Shown in pieces: positions 44,661 through 53,120 of a DNA stretch of 64,000 bases. The stretch lies in assembly GCA_002720855.1 (NCBI GenBank), contig PBIN01000015.1, positions 434,001 through 498,000 on the forward strand, given 5' to 3'. This DNA is from Rhodospirillaceae bacterium. GTDB lineage: Bacteria > Pseudomonadota > Alphaproteobacteria > MPNO01 > UBA2964. The position numbers and the translations under genes were made by a program. Under the pieces are notes generated by a model. That model had not been told where the DNA came from and made no database searches. It worked only from the letters and a program-made list of their open reading frames with translations. The stretch's first letter is position 1, and every line of letters starts with the position of its first letter.

Positions 44661-45568
44661 CGGAGACCCCTTCATTCTTCAAGAAGGCGCAAAATAGATG
44701 GATTGAGTTGCCGGGAAACCTGCGCGGTATTCTATGGCTCACGCTAGGAACCATCGCCTTTGCGCTAAATGACGTTCTCGTCAAACTATTGGGCAAAAAA
44801 TTCGGTCCGATGGAGCTGGCATTTTGCCGATACTCTATTGGTCTGCTTATCCTTTCACCAATCTTTTTCCGCATGGGTGCGTCAGGTCTAAAGACAACCA
44901 GGCTCGGCATTCATATGACCCGACTGGTGATCGCCTGTATTGCACAGGTTGGTGTTTTTTATTCCGTTATCCACCTATACCTCGCGGACGCCACCGCGAT
45001 TGCCTTTTCAAGACCTCTTTTTACGACGATAGTTGCGGTTATTTTATTGTCTGAACTCGTTTCAGCACGGCGCTGGGTCGCGACAGCTGTTGGATTTGTC
45101 GGCGTCCTGATCATGGTGCGCCCTGGCCATGCCGGGTTCGATCCCGTGGCGCTAATCGCCGTTATAAGCGCCTGCACCTTCGCGATCGCCAATATCATGA
45201 TAAGAATGATGGCTTCGACAGAGCCACCAAATCGTATCCTGTTTTATTATCACGTCGGAGGCGCCATTATTTTTTTGGTCCCAACAATCATTCTCTGGCA
45301 GACTCCGGTTGGAATTGAATGGCTTTTGCTCGCGGGAATCGGGGTAATGACGACAATAGGTATGACCGGGTTCATCCGCGCTTTTTCCGTTGGCGAAGCC
45401 AATGCCGTCGGGCCAATGGAATATATCAGACTCATCTATGCGGGTATTCTGGGATATTACATCTTTAACGAAGTACCCGACTATTGGACGGTTGCGGGCG
45501 CATTGATCATTATCATTTCAACCGTCTACATCGCCCGCGAGGAAGCCAGACGGCAACCCGGTCAGTAA
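44657..45568 (+). CDS. EamA/DMT family transporter
   Basis: A 303-residue ten-helix carrier. Its ATG overlaps the stop of the preceding EamA gene (ATGA), so the pair is translated together. Both share ELPGNLRGILWLTLG/RLPGNIRGIIWLSIG, RTEPPNRILFYYHVGG-type loop, and AFSVGEANAVGP in the second repeat. This degree of likeness and the coupled layout suggest a recent tandem duplication and perhaps a heterodimer. Confidence 0.85.
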   Translation: MTETPSFFKKAQNRWIELPGNLRGILWLTLGTIAFALNDVLVKLLGKKFGPMELAFCRYSIGLLILSPIFFRMGASGLKTTRLGIHMTRLVIACIAQVGVFYSVIHLYLADATAIAFSRPLFTTIVAVILLSELVSARRWVATAVGFVGVLIMVRPGHAGFDPVALIAVISACTFAIANIMIRMMASTEPPNRILFYYHVGGAIIFLVPTIILWQTPVGIEWLLLAGIGVMTTIGMTGFIRAFSVGEANAVGPMEYIRLIYAGILGYYIFNEVPDYWTVAGALIIIISTVYIAREEARRQPGQ

Positions 45569-45574
45569 TAGGCG

Positions 45575-46501
45575 TTACACGTTGGGCGGTGGAGGTTTAT
45601 CGGATTCTCTGGCTTTCAACGCTGCTTCACGGCGCGCAATATAATAGCTGCTACCGAAAATCACTGCCGCGCCGATACCAGTGAGAAGATCGGGGTTCTC
45701 GGCAAAAAACACAAAACCGAGGCAAACTGTAAAAGGTAATTTTAGAAAGTTAAACGGCATGACAACCGAGGCCTCACCGACGGCGAGAGCGCGGATGATG
45801 CCCTGGCGCGCCAGCGCACTGACCACGCCCATGGCCAGGATCCAGACGATGTGTTCAAGACGGACCTCATTCCAGAACCAAATCGCCGGGAGAACACCAA
45901 GTGCCGTCATAAGTAAAAAATCGTAATATACGATTTTGTTCGAGCTATCTGTTTTAGCCAGTTTTTTTGTCGATACATTGATCAGTGCGTAGGCGCAACT
46001 TGTCCCGATAACGCCGATAGCACCCAAGCTCAACTCTTGAAATCCGGGCCGGATAATAATCATTGCGCCCATAAACCCGATTATGAGTGCAGCCCAGCGG
46101 CGCGGTCCGGCACCTTCTCCCAAAATCAGTACGACAAAAAGGACGGTAAATAGCGGCGACGTAAACATCAGGCCCGTAACGTCTTGCAGCGGCAAGGTCG
46201 CAAGGGCAAATACCAGAAGAAGCATCCCGCCATAATTCAACGTCGAGCGCACGGCGTAAGAACCGAAATGATTTGTCTTTAAAACGCCGGCCCCGTTTCT
46301 GATGAGCCATGGCGCCATAAAGACAACACCACAAAGGGAGCGGAAAAACACAAGCTGAAACACGGTAAAATCAGACGACAAATGGCGCACGATTGCGTAG
46401 GTTGCCGCGTAATTGCAGGTCGCAAATATCATCCACAGAATGCCCCGAGTTGATCCAGGGAGAGCCTCGAATACTGAAATTGCGCGGGTCAGCCGAGTCA
46501 T
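45575..46501 (-). CDS. EamA/DMT family transporter
   Basis: A 308-residue ten-helix carrier on the opposite strand, convergent with the preceding EamA pair (6-base gap). Two EamA repeats, with MIIIRPGFQELSLG in the first and ASVVMPFNFLKLPF in the second. ATG at 46501, two bases after the stop of the uracil-DNA glycosylase gene, so it is coupled to it. An upstream ATG would lie inside that gene. Its sequence is closer to the other EamA genes of the window than to the neighbours' functions. Confidence 0.82.
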   Translation of the reverse strand: MTRLTRAISVFEALPGSTRGILWMIFATCNYAATYAIVRHLSSDFTVFQLVFFRSLCGVVFMAPWLIRNGAGVLKTNHFGSYAVRSTLNYGGMLLLVFALATLPLQDVTGLMFTSPLFTVLFVVLILGEGAGPRRWAALIIGFMGAMIIIRPGFQELSLGAIGVIGTSCAYALINVSTKKLAKTDSSNKIVYYDFLLMTALGVLPAIWFWNEVRLEHIVWILAMGVVSALARQGIIRALAVGEASVVMPFNFLKLPFTVCLGFVFFAENPDLLTGIGAAVIFGSSYYIARREAALKARESDKPPPPNV

Positions 46502-46502
46502 T

Positions 46503-47099
46503 TCACGCCTGCCCCAATAGACCATGGACGCGGCGACGGAGTTCGGGAATGACTTCGGTTTCAAACCACGGATTCTTCTTTTGCCAGATTCCAGTACGCC
46601 AACTGGGATGGGGCGTCGGCAAATATTCGGGCAGATAATCGGTAAAGGAACGAACTGTCTCGGTCATGGTCTTTTTCCCGAGTTTTCCCAAATAGTATTT
46701 TTGCGCATATTGTCCGACCAATAGAGTGAGCTCCACGTCAGGGAGACTATCGCGCAATTGGTCGTGCCAAAGCGGAGCGCATTCCGGCCGAGGTGGAAAA
46801 TCGCCCCCCTTGGGGTTCGTGCCAGGGAAACAAAACCCCATTGGCACAATCGCTATTTGTCCCTCGTCGTAAAATGACTCTGAGTCAATATTGAGCCAAT
46901 CGCGGAGCCGTTTGCCGCTTGCGTCATCCCAGGGCACGCCGGAGGCATGCACCTTCGTTCCCGGCGCCTGGCCAATTATCATAATTCGTGCCCTTTGTTT
47001 TGCGCGCACAACAGGGCGCGGACCTTCAGGTAAATGCTCTTTGCAATGTGTGCAGTCTCTTATATTGGACAGGAGTTTTGAAAAGGCGCGTTTGTTCAT
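46503..47099 (-). CDS. Uracil-DNA glycosylase family protein
   Basis: A 198-residue protein of the uracil-DNA glycosylase superfamily (PF03167 type). The motif IIGQAPGTKVHASGVPWDD (about 43-61) is the family catalytic loop and PTPHPSWRTG (about 162-171) the second, with the histidine of the HPS motif. A CTHC pair (about 15-18) lies near the N-terminus; some family members bind an Fe-S cluster, but four ligand cysteines are not clear here. ATG at 47099 is chosen; the frame is open upstream but that sequence looks non-coding and overlaps the divergent gene. Base-excision repair or an alternative nucleotide-hydrolase role. Confidence 0.82.
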   Translation of the reverse strand: MNKRAFSKLLSNIRDCTHCKEHLPEGPRPVVRAKQRARIMIIGQAPGTKVHASGVPWDDASGKRLRDWLNIDSESFYDEGQIAIVPMGFCFPGTNPKGGDFPPRPECAPLWHDQLRDSLPDVELTLLVGQYAQKYYLGKLGKKTMTETVRSFTDYLPEYLPTPHPSWRTGIWQKKNPWFETEVIPELRRRVHGLLGQA

Positions 47100-47179
47100 G
47101 CAGCTAATATATACCGGATGCAGGGCTCGATAGATTTGCGAGGCAACAGTATGATCGCCAAAGAAGGGAGCTGTCGAGT

Positions 47180-47680
47180 ATGACCGCGAATAAAGATCGT
47201 ATCGGCGTGCTATTTGTTTGCACGGGTAATATATGCCGTTCGCCAACAGCGGAGGGTGTTTTCCGGGACTTGGTGCGACAATCAGATCTTGAGGAAAAAA
47301 TATTCGTCGATTCAGCTGGAACGATTGCGTTTCATACCGGTGAAACTCCGGACCCGCGTTCTCAACAGGCAGCAAAGCGCAGAAACATTGATCTTAGCGA
47401 TATTCGCGCGCGGCAGGTTAGAGCGGAAGATTTCGGGTCGTTTGACTTTGTAGTCGCCCTCGACCGATCGCACTATGAAGAATTAAATGAACAAGCGCCC
47501 AAACCCTGCAAATCGGCGATCAAGCTACTCATGGATTATTCGCCGCAAGTGGGCCCACAAGACGTCCCTGATCCTTACTATGGCGGTCCTGATGGTTTTG
47601 AAGAAGTGCTCGACTTGATTGAGGCAGCCAGTGCGGGCTTGTTACATGAAATTATTCGAATACTAAACGCCAAGGGATGA
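47180..47680 (+). CDS. Low-molecular-weight protein-tyrosine phosphatase
   Basis: A 166-residue cytosolic phosphatase. The active-site loop VCTGNICRSPTAEG (C-x5-R-S, about residues 13-26) and the general acid in VPDPYYGG (about 131-138) are both intact. Such enzymes dephosphorylate tyrosines on bacterial kinases or act on small substrates. ATG has a GAAGGGAG site. The next gene starts inside its stop codon (ATGA overlap), so it is coupled to a fructosamine-kinase-like protein. Divergent from the glycosylase. Confidence 0.9.
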   Translation: MTANKDRIGVLFVCTGNICRSPTAEGVFRDLVRQSDLEEKIFVDSAGTIAFHTGETPDPRSQQAAKRRNIDLSDIRARQVRAEDFGSFDFVVALDRSHYEELNEQAPKPCKSAIKLLMDYSPQVGPQDVPDPYYGGPDGFEEVLDLIEAASAGLLHEIIRILNAKG

Positions 47681-48531
47681 CCGAGGCCCTTAAGGAACAA
47701 ATCGCGACCGCCGTCGGTCGGCAGCCAGCATCTTTGCAGGCGCTGCATGGTGGGAATGTCGCACGGGTATATCTCGCTGAAATGGCAGAAGGACCTCCGC
47801 TCGTTATCAAAACAGCGGGCACGGGCAGTGATTATGTCCTCGAAGGTTTTATGCTCAATTTTCTTACAGAGAATTCCTCCTTGCCGGTACCATTGGTACA
47901 CTATGCGGACCAGAATCTTCTAGTTCTCGACTGGATCGAGAGCGGCGATCCAATCGACGAAAATGCGGAACGTGACGCCGCAATTCATCTTCTTAAGCTG
48001 CATAGCAATTTTGCGCCCGAATACGGTTTTGAGTGCGATACCCTTATCGGCCCATTGGCTCAACCGAATCCCTGGACATCACAATGGATCGAATTTTATC
48101 GCGACCATCGCCTTCTCTATATGGCACGCGCGGCGATGGAAGATGGCAGATTAAGCCCGCAGTTGATGGCCCGCATCGATCGCCTCGCGGAGCAGCTGGA
48201 TAGATGGATCGTGGAACCCAGCCAACCTGCACTCCTTCACGGCGATATTTGGGGCGGCAATCTGCTTGTCAAAAGCGGGGTCGTTACGGGTTTCATTGAT
48301 CCTGCGATTTATTATGGCGATCCGGAAATGGATCTGGCATTCGCAACATTGTTCGGCACATTCCGCGAAGCTTTTTTTGAATCATATGAAGATGCCTCGC
48401 CTCTGCGACCGGGTTTTTGGGAAGGGCGGCGGGATATCTATAATCTGTATCCCCTCCTCGTTCACGTCCGTCTATTCGGCGGTGATTACCAACGTTCGGT
48501 AGAGTCTATCCTCAATAGACTGTGTGTCTAA
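47677..48531 (+). CDS. Fructosamine kinase family protein
   Basis: A 284-residue protein-kinase-fold enzyme (fructosamine-3-kinase/ketosamine kinase family, PF03881). Catalytic-loop motif LLHGDIWGGNLL (about 187-198) and metal-binding FIDPAIYYGDPEMDLA (about 207-222) are present, with a lysine in LVIKTAG for ATP binding. It phosphorylates ketosamines (sugar adducts on amino groups), leading to deglycation. Coupled by 4-base overlap to the LMW phosphatase; a shared role in protein repair or in removing phosphorylated adducts is possible (inference). Confidence 0.88.
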   Translation: MTEALKEQIATAVGRQPASLQALHGGNVARVYLAEMAEGPPLVIKTAGTGSDYVLEGFMLNFLTENSSLPVPLVHYADQNLLVLDWIESGDPIDENAERDAAIHLLKLHSNFAPEYGFECDTLIGPLAQPNPWTSQWIEFYRDHRLLYMARAAMEDGRLSPQLMARIDRLAEQLDRWIVEPSQPALLHGDIWGGNLLVKSGVVTGFIDPAIYYGDPEMDLAFATLFGTFREAFFESYEDASPLRPGFWEGRRDIYNLYPLLVHVRLFGGDYQRSVESILNRLCV

Positions 48532-48995
48532 GAGGCTGCGTACTCGAGTGGCAATGCAGTCGTGTATTTTATTTCTTCCATCGCAAAGCTGGAGCTGACA
48601 TCTGTTAGGTCGACATGTTCGATGAGCCGTTTATAGAATTCATCATAGGAAGCGATATCGGGCACCACAACGCGCAGCAAATAATCGACATCGCCGCTCA
48701 TTCGATAAAACTCGACAACTTCGGGAAATGACGAAACAGCCTTGGAGAATTTCTCGAACCACGCAGCGCTATGCTGATTGGTTCGGATCGAGACAAAGGC
48801 CGTGACCCTGACATTCAACGATTCCGCATCGAGCAAAGCGACCCGGCCTCGAATAATGCCCGCTTGCTCAAGACGCTGAATTCGGTTCCAACAAGGCGAT
48901 GTCGATAACCCAACCTGCTTCGCGACATCACTCACCGAAAGAGTGGCGTCAACCTGCAGGCAATCGAGAATTTTAATATCAATGGCGTCCATCAT
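48528..48995 (-). CDS. Lrp/AsnC family transcriptional regulator
   Basis: A 155-residue regulator with an N-terminal helix-turn-helix (about 3-60; LSVSDVAKQVGLSTSPCWNRIQRLEQAG) and a C-terminal RAM ligand domain. Such proteins respond to amino acids. Start ATG at 48995 (or 48992). Upstream of it, 49056-49110 holds a short AT-rich gap. It may control the neighbouring hydrolase run, but no operator was identified. Its stop overlaps the convergent fructosamine-kinase gene by 4 bases. Confidence 0.9.
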   Translation of the reverse strand: MMDAIDIKILDCLQVDATLSVSDVAKQVGLSTSPCWNRIQRLEQAGIIRGRVALLDAESLNVRVTAFVSIRTNQHSAAWFEKFSKAVSSFPEVVEFYRMSGDVDYLLRVVVPDIASYDEFYKRLIEHVDLTDVSSSFAMEEIKYTTALPLEYAAS

Positions 48996-49110
48996 GATAT
49001 TCCAAGAGAAAAATATTTTTTGCGATTGAGATATTCTGAGGAATTTTATATTCAACTGAAGAGATATCAGTCAAGAATTAGAATTTATTTTTTAAAATTC
49101 TATTTGAGTT

Positions 49111-49971
49111 TCAACTCTCAGAAATCAAATTCAAGACCGCCTGACCAAGCCGTGTATCGGGATTATCTAGGTCGAAAATGACATCGAAATGACTGCGACC
49201 TACTGATTCAAACAAATTGCATTCCCCACTTGATGCCCGCCATGCGGCAGCATAGTCTGCACTCTGACGCTTGAACTCGGCAGTTTCGGTTTCACCGTAA
49301 GAAACAATCAGTGGGCATCCTTTTTCGGGCAGATGTTGCATTGGGCTGTTTCGCTTCACCGACTCAGGGTCAAGTTGCATCCACTCATTCACTAAGGAAA
49401 GTCTGATTGGCTCAAGGTCAAATAACCCGCTCAACGGGACTGCCCCTTTTACGATATCGGCCGGGACACCGAACTCATTGTGCCACCCCCCGGAAACCAG
49501 CATGCCTGTGAGATGCCCGCCTGCCGATGAGCCGCCAACGAAGATTTTGTTCGGATCACCGCCAAATGACGCGGCATTTTCATAGACCCAAACCAACGCG
49601 CGGCGGCACTGATCAACTATTAGATCCAGCCTTGCGACAGGTGCGAGTGAATAGTTCACTGTCACGAGAGTGACCCCGTTGGCTGCAAATCCCGGTGCCA
49701 TAGACGCCGATTCTTTTTGGCTCAATAACCTCCAATAACCGCCGTGAATAAAAATAAAGATCGGCGAATTGGCGCCCGCCGGAAAAACATCGACAACTTC
49801 ATCGACGTGATTTCCGTATGGCACATCTTCACGGCAATCCAGGTTGTTGCGGGCCGCTTTGCTGCGTGCGACATAGGCCTCCATAAGCCCATCGAAATCA
49901 TCAACGGTCGCGCGCGCGTTGTAACCGATATCGAGAGCTTCCTGATCCATATCGCGATAGACTTTGCTCAT
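49111..49971 (-). CDS. Alpha/beta hydrolase (HGGYW/GSSAG esterase, arylformamidase-like)
   Basis: A 286-residue alpha/beta-hydrolase. The oxyanion motif is FIHGGYWRLL (about 73-82) and the nucleophile elbow GGSSAGGHLTG (about 144-154), typical of the hormone-sensitive-lipase-like and kynurenine-formamidase groups. The C-terminal histidine is in GRSHFDVIF. Likely an esterase or formamidase on a small substrate. The ATG has a GAGG site and overlaps the upstream ThpR stop (ATGA), so it is part of the tesA-like coupled run. Confidence 0.85.
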   Translation of the reverse strand: MSKVYRDMDQEALDIGYNARATVDDFDGLMEAYVARSKAARNNLDCREDVPYGNHVDEVVDVFPAGANSPIFIFIHGGYWRLLSQKESASMAPGFAANGVTLVTVNYSLAPVARLDLIVDQCRRALVWVYENAASFGGDPNKIFVGGSSAGGHLTGMLVSGGWHNEFGVPADIVKGAVPLSGLFDLEPIRLSLVNEWMQLDPESVKRNSPMQHLPEKGCPLIVSYGETETAEFKRQSADYAAAWRASSGECNLFESVGRSHFDVIFDLDNPDTRLGQAVLNLISES

Positions 49972-50531
49972 AAAATTTCCTCGTTCACTTTCTGAGGCAC
50001 CAGAGGAATTTCATTCAATGGTGTGTATATCGCCGAAGTTTGGGCACGGTAACTTTCGAACAATGTAAAGCTTTCGACAACAAACGGAGGTGCCCGAAAA
50101 ACACCGTTTCCCTCAAGCCAATCCCGCACATATTCCGGCGATCCTTGTTTCATGCGTCCGAGGGTAATATGCGGTGAGAATTTGCGACCATCCGGGGGCA
50201 AGCCATTCCGGGACAAAACCGATTCGATGCGCTCCTGCAAAACGGTAAGCGGCAAACAGGGCATGACACCTGCCCATAGAGATCGAACTCTCTTACGGGA
50301 TTCGAAATGTCCGACCCCGGATAATGTCATCTCAAACGGTTCAGATCGCACCATGGATAAAGCAGCACTAACATTGTCGAGCTCAGGCTCCTCAACTTCG
50401 CCAATGAATCGCAAGGTCAGATGAAAATTTTCTTCATTGGTCCAGCGCGCTTCTCGAACGCCATTACACAACGATTTAAGGCGTTGCCGCTGCTCATGAG
50501 GAATGGGAATAGCAACAAAAAGGCGGATCAC
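49968..50531 (-). CDS. thpR: RNA 2',3'-cyclic phosphodiesterase ThpR
   Basis: A 187-residue 2H phosphoesterase. Both catalytic motifs are present: HLTLRFIGE (about 41-49) and HITLGRMK (about 123-130). It opens 2',3'-cyclic phosphates to 2'-phosphates in RNA; the in vivo role in bacteria is not settled. Start GTG at 50531 overlaps the FIST-gene stop by 4 bases, and its stop overlaps the next start. No other start gives the normal family N-terminus (IRLFVAIPIP). Confidence 0.9.
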   Translation of the reverse strand: MIRLFVAIPIPHEQRQRLKSLCNGVREARWTNEENFHLTLRFIGEVEEPELDNVSAALSMVRSEPFEMTLSGVGHFESRKRVRSLWAGVMPCLPLTVLQERIESVLSRNGLPPDGRKFSPHITLGRMKQGSPEYVRDWLEGNGVFRAPPFVVESFTLFESYRAQTSAIYTPLNEIPLVPQKVNEEIL

Positions 50532-51667
50532 AGAATTAACGACAGAACGCCTGTATAACCATAAAGCCGATTATGAGAAATTTCGCCGTTGGCAAAAAAC
50601 CCGATGAGCGGCACGTCCTCTCCCAGAATTTTCGCGATGGTACCCAGTTCTACCGACCCGGCACCAAACAGGTTTGGACCCCGCGCAACGCAGGTGAAGT
50701 AGAAAGCGGCGCGCGGCTGCGCTCCCGCCCGCCTTTTGATATCCGCAACCATACGCTTGAGATCGGCGTTTGCTGTCGCACCATCGCGCCGAACGAACAT
50801 TACCTGGTCTCCTACCCCAACGCGTTCACCGATCGAAACCCATCCCTTTTCGGGATAAACACCGAGCAGATTACGAACAAGATAGTCGCCGGTATCTGAA
50901 CCGCTAATCGGAATCGCCGCGTGGACATACCCGTTGATTTTGTTGAGATCACGCGCCAGTAATTCTCCGATATCCTCTTCAAATACGTCAAAGGCGGGTC
51001 GGCTATCCAGGGTGAGAATTATATTGTCGCGGCCCCGGGTGACATTGTGGACCGGGCCTATAGGTGAACACCCTTGAGTCAATCCTGTAACGACCTCAAG
51101 CTCACTGCCGAGCAATATTCCCGACACACCGCCATCTGTGACCTCGCCCGCAATCTGGTCGTGAGCGCCCCGCGATGCTGTCATTCCCCCAACAAGAAAA
51201 CAGTGGGTTTGTCCTTCGATCCGCATAAAGATCTTCTCCAACCCGGGAACCCGAGGATCGGCATGTACTATTCCCAACGTTGGGTTGTGCTTGCGGGACC
51301 AATCGAGAACCTCCTTGGGAAGGTCCCGGTCCTCAGGTCCAATCGTCGGTAGAATGCAAAAACTGTCCTGCGGTACGGACCCGACCATGACCGCCATAGC
51401 CGGCATATCAAAAAACTCAGCTCCGGAAACGCAAACTCCAAATCCAATCGTCCCAACCCAATCATGGATGCGGGTTGCTTCTTTCAGCCGCTTGAGAATC
51501 AGGTGCAAATCCTCGTCGAGCGAGTCGGAGACATAGACAAATCCCAAATTGCCACCCTTGGCCGACTTGCCAAGACTCAATAAACAGGCCTCGGTTAATT
51601 CCTGCCAGTCGCCACCGCTTGCATGGGCAATTGAGAATGCCTCAGACTGAATTTCGGGCGCGTTCAC
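50528..51667 (-). CDS. FIST domain sensory protein
   Basis: A 379-residue protein with FIST_N (about 20-215) and FIST_C (about 225-370) domains. The FIST_C end LIGFFANGEISHNRLYGYTGVLSLIL is typical. FIST proteins are predicted sensors for amino acids and are often part of signal-transduction systems; this one is stand-alone. Start GTG at 51667 overlaps the esterase stop. Its linkage to an esterase and ThpR is translationally coupled but the functional logic is unknown. Confidence 0.85.
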   Translation of the reverse strand: MNAPEIQSEAFSIAHASGGDWQELTEACLLSLGKSAKGGNLGFVYVSDSLDEDLHLILKRLKEATRIHDWVGTIGFGVCVSGAEFFDMPAMAVMVGSVPQDSFCILPTIGPEDRDLPKEVLDWSRKHNPTLGIVHADPRVPGLEKIFMRIEGQTHCFLVGGMTASRGAHDQIAGEVTDGGVSGILLGSELEVVTGLTQGCSPIGPVHNVTRGRDNIILTLDSRPAFDVFEEDIGELLARDLNKINGYVHAAIPISGSDTGDYLVRNLLGVYPEKGWVSIGERVGVGDQVMFVRRDGATANADLKRMVADIKRRAGAQPRAAFYFTCVARGPNLFGAGSVELGTIAKILGEDVPLIGFFANGEISHNRLYGYTGVLSLIL

Positions 51668-52383
51668 TTGCGCGGTACTCCTGATTTATTGCTTTGTCCC
51701 AACAAACGGACCACGAAGGGCATGATGCAGTCAACTATCACAGCAACACCGCGTTTATTAGGGTGAATGCCATCCCGCTGATTCAAAGCCTGAACCGCTG
51801 CAACACCCTCGAGAAAAAATGGATACAGGAGGACATCGTGCTTTTTTGCGAGCCAGGGAAAAACTGCGTTGAATACTTTCTCATAGGCCGGGCCGATATT
51901 TGGCGGTGCCCGCATTCCGGTTAGAAGCACGCCTATGCCCGCTGCTCTGAGCCGGCGTATGATGTCGTCGATGTTATCGCGCATCGCATTGGGATCGAGA
52001 CCCCGTAACCCATCATTCGCACCAAGCTCAATGATGGCGTAGTCAGGGCGGTCCGAAAGTGCCCAGGAAAGCCGCGCACGTCCGCCTGCGCTGGTATCGC
52101 CCGATACACCGCCATTTAGGACCTTAATGTCATATCCCATCTCTCTTAGTTTTGCTTCCAGCTTTGCCGGAAACGCTTCATCAGCGGGCAAGCCATACCC
52201 CGCGGTCAGGCTGTCACCGAGCACCAGAATTTTCTTTGTACCCTGCGCAGATACAACATCGATGCTAACCAGCGACAATATCAGTAACGCGATAAAAGTC
52301 GCCGACCCCTTGATAAATGGTGCCCGCACGGCATATCTCTTTGAGATCAATCGATACAAACTGCGCATGACAAAACTCGACAT
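51664..52383 (-). CDS. tesA: SGNH/GDSL esterase, arylesterase/TesA-like, secreted
   Basis: A 239-residue SGNH hydrolase. A hydrophobic stretch at about 24-45 ending VVSAQG suggests a signal peptide. Block I is ILVLGDSLTAGYG (catalytic Ser about 56), block III LGANDGLRG, and the terminal Asp/His pair is in QRDGIHPNKRG. It hydrolyses thioesters or esters in the periplasm. It is divergent from a YbbA/YbbP-like ABC system 65 bases away, the same neighbour relation seen for tesA in many proteobacteria. Its stop overlaps the FIST start. The symbol is by homology. Confidence 0.88.
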   Translation of the reverse strand: MSSFVMRSLYRLISKRYAVRAPFIKGSATFIALLILSLVSIDVVSAQGTKKILVLGDSLTAGYGLPADEAFPAKLEAKLREMGYDIKVLNGGVSGDTSAGGRARLSWALSDRPDYAIIELGANDGLRGLDPNAMRDNIDDIIRRLRAAGIGVLLTGMRAPPNIGPAYEKVFNAVFPWLAKKHDVLLYPFFLEGVAAVQALNQRDGIHPNKRGVAVIVDCIMPFVVRLLGQSNKSGVPRK

Positions 52384-52448
52384 AATATTACAGCGGCTTG
52401 TTTCCGCATCATTCTACCACCAATCCCGCAACAACCGTTTGGCCGCTA

Positions 52449-53120
52449 ATGATCCAACTTGAGAACATACATCTTAAGCTGGAGGGTCCAGCGGGCGCGG
52501 TCAATATCCTGCGTGGAATTGATTTATCCGTAGCCGATGGTGAAACCGTCAGCATCGTTGGTCCTTCCGGATCGGGAAAAACAACAATGTTGATGGTTAT
52601 CGCCGGATTGGAACGTGCCAGCTCGGGTACCGTTAGCATCAATAACACTGATCTCGGCACGCTCGACGAAGATGCGCTCGCGGTATTCCGACGCGATACA
52701 ATGGGTATCGTCTTCCAGAATTTTCATCTGGTGCCAACCATGTCGGCGCTGGAAAATGTTGCCATTCCATTTGAGTTTGCAGGCCGAGACGACGCCTTCG
52801 ATCAGGCGCGGGAAGGTCTTGAAGCCGTGGGACTCGGTCATCGTGTTGATCATTATCCCGGTCAACTATCCGGCGGCGAGCAACAACGGGTTGCCTTGGC
52901 ACGGGCATTTGCTGCGAAACCCCGTTTGCTTTTGGCAGACGAACCCACCGGCAATCTTGACCAGGAAACCAGTGACACGGTTATGGACTTGTTGTTTTCC
53001 CTAACAGAGAAACATAACACCACGCTCTTGCTCATTACGCATGATGCAACGATTGGACAACGGTGTGAGCGAGAAGTCCGTATTGCAGATGGCAAAGTCC
53101 TCAACGGTGTAACCAAGTGA
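52449..53120 (+). CDS. ABC transporter ATP-binding protein, YbbA/LolD type
   Basis: A 223-residue ATPase. Walker A GPSGSGKTT (about 37-45), Q-loop in FQNFHLVPTMS, signature LSGGEQQRVALARA (about 138-151), Walker B LLLADEP and the H-loop histidine in LITHDA. The type is that of MacB/LolD/YbbA lipid- or lipoprotein-handling systems. ATG at 52449 begins the domain; the frame is open upstream but that would add 17 residues. It overlaps the permease start (GTGA), forming a two-gene unit divergent from the esterase. Confidence 0.92.
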   Translation: MIQLENIHLKLEGPAGAVNILRGIDLSVADGETVSIVGPSGSGKTTMLMVIAGLERASSGTVSINNTDLGTLDEDALAVFRRDTMGIVFQNFHLVPTMSALENVAIPFEFAGRDDAFDQAREGLEAVGLGHRVDHYPGQLSGGEQQRVALARAFAAKPRLLLADEPTGNLDQETSDTVMDLLFSLTEKHNTTLLLITHDATIGQRCEREVRIADGKVLNGVTK

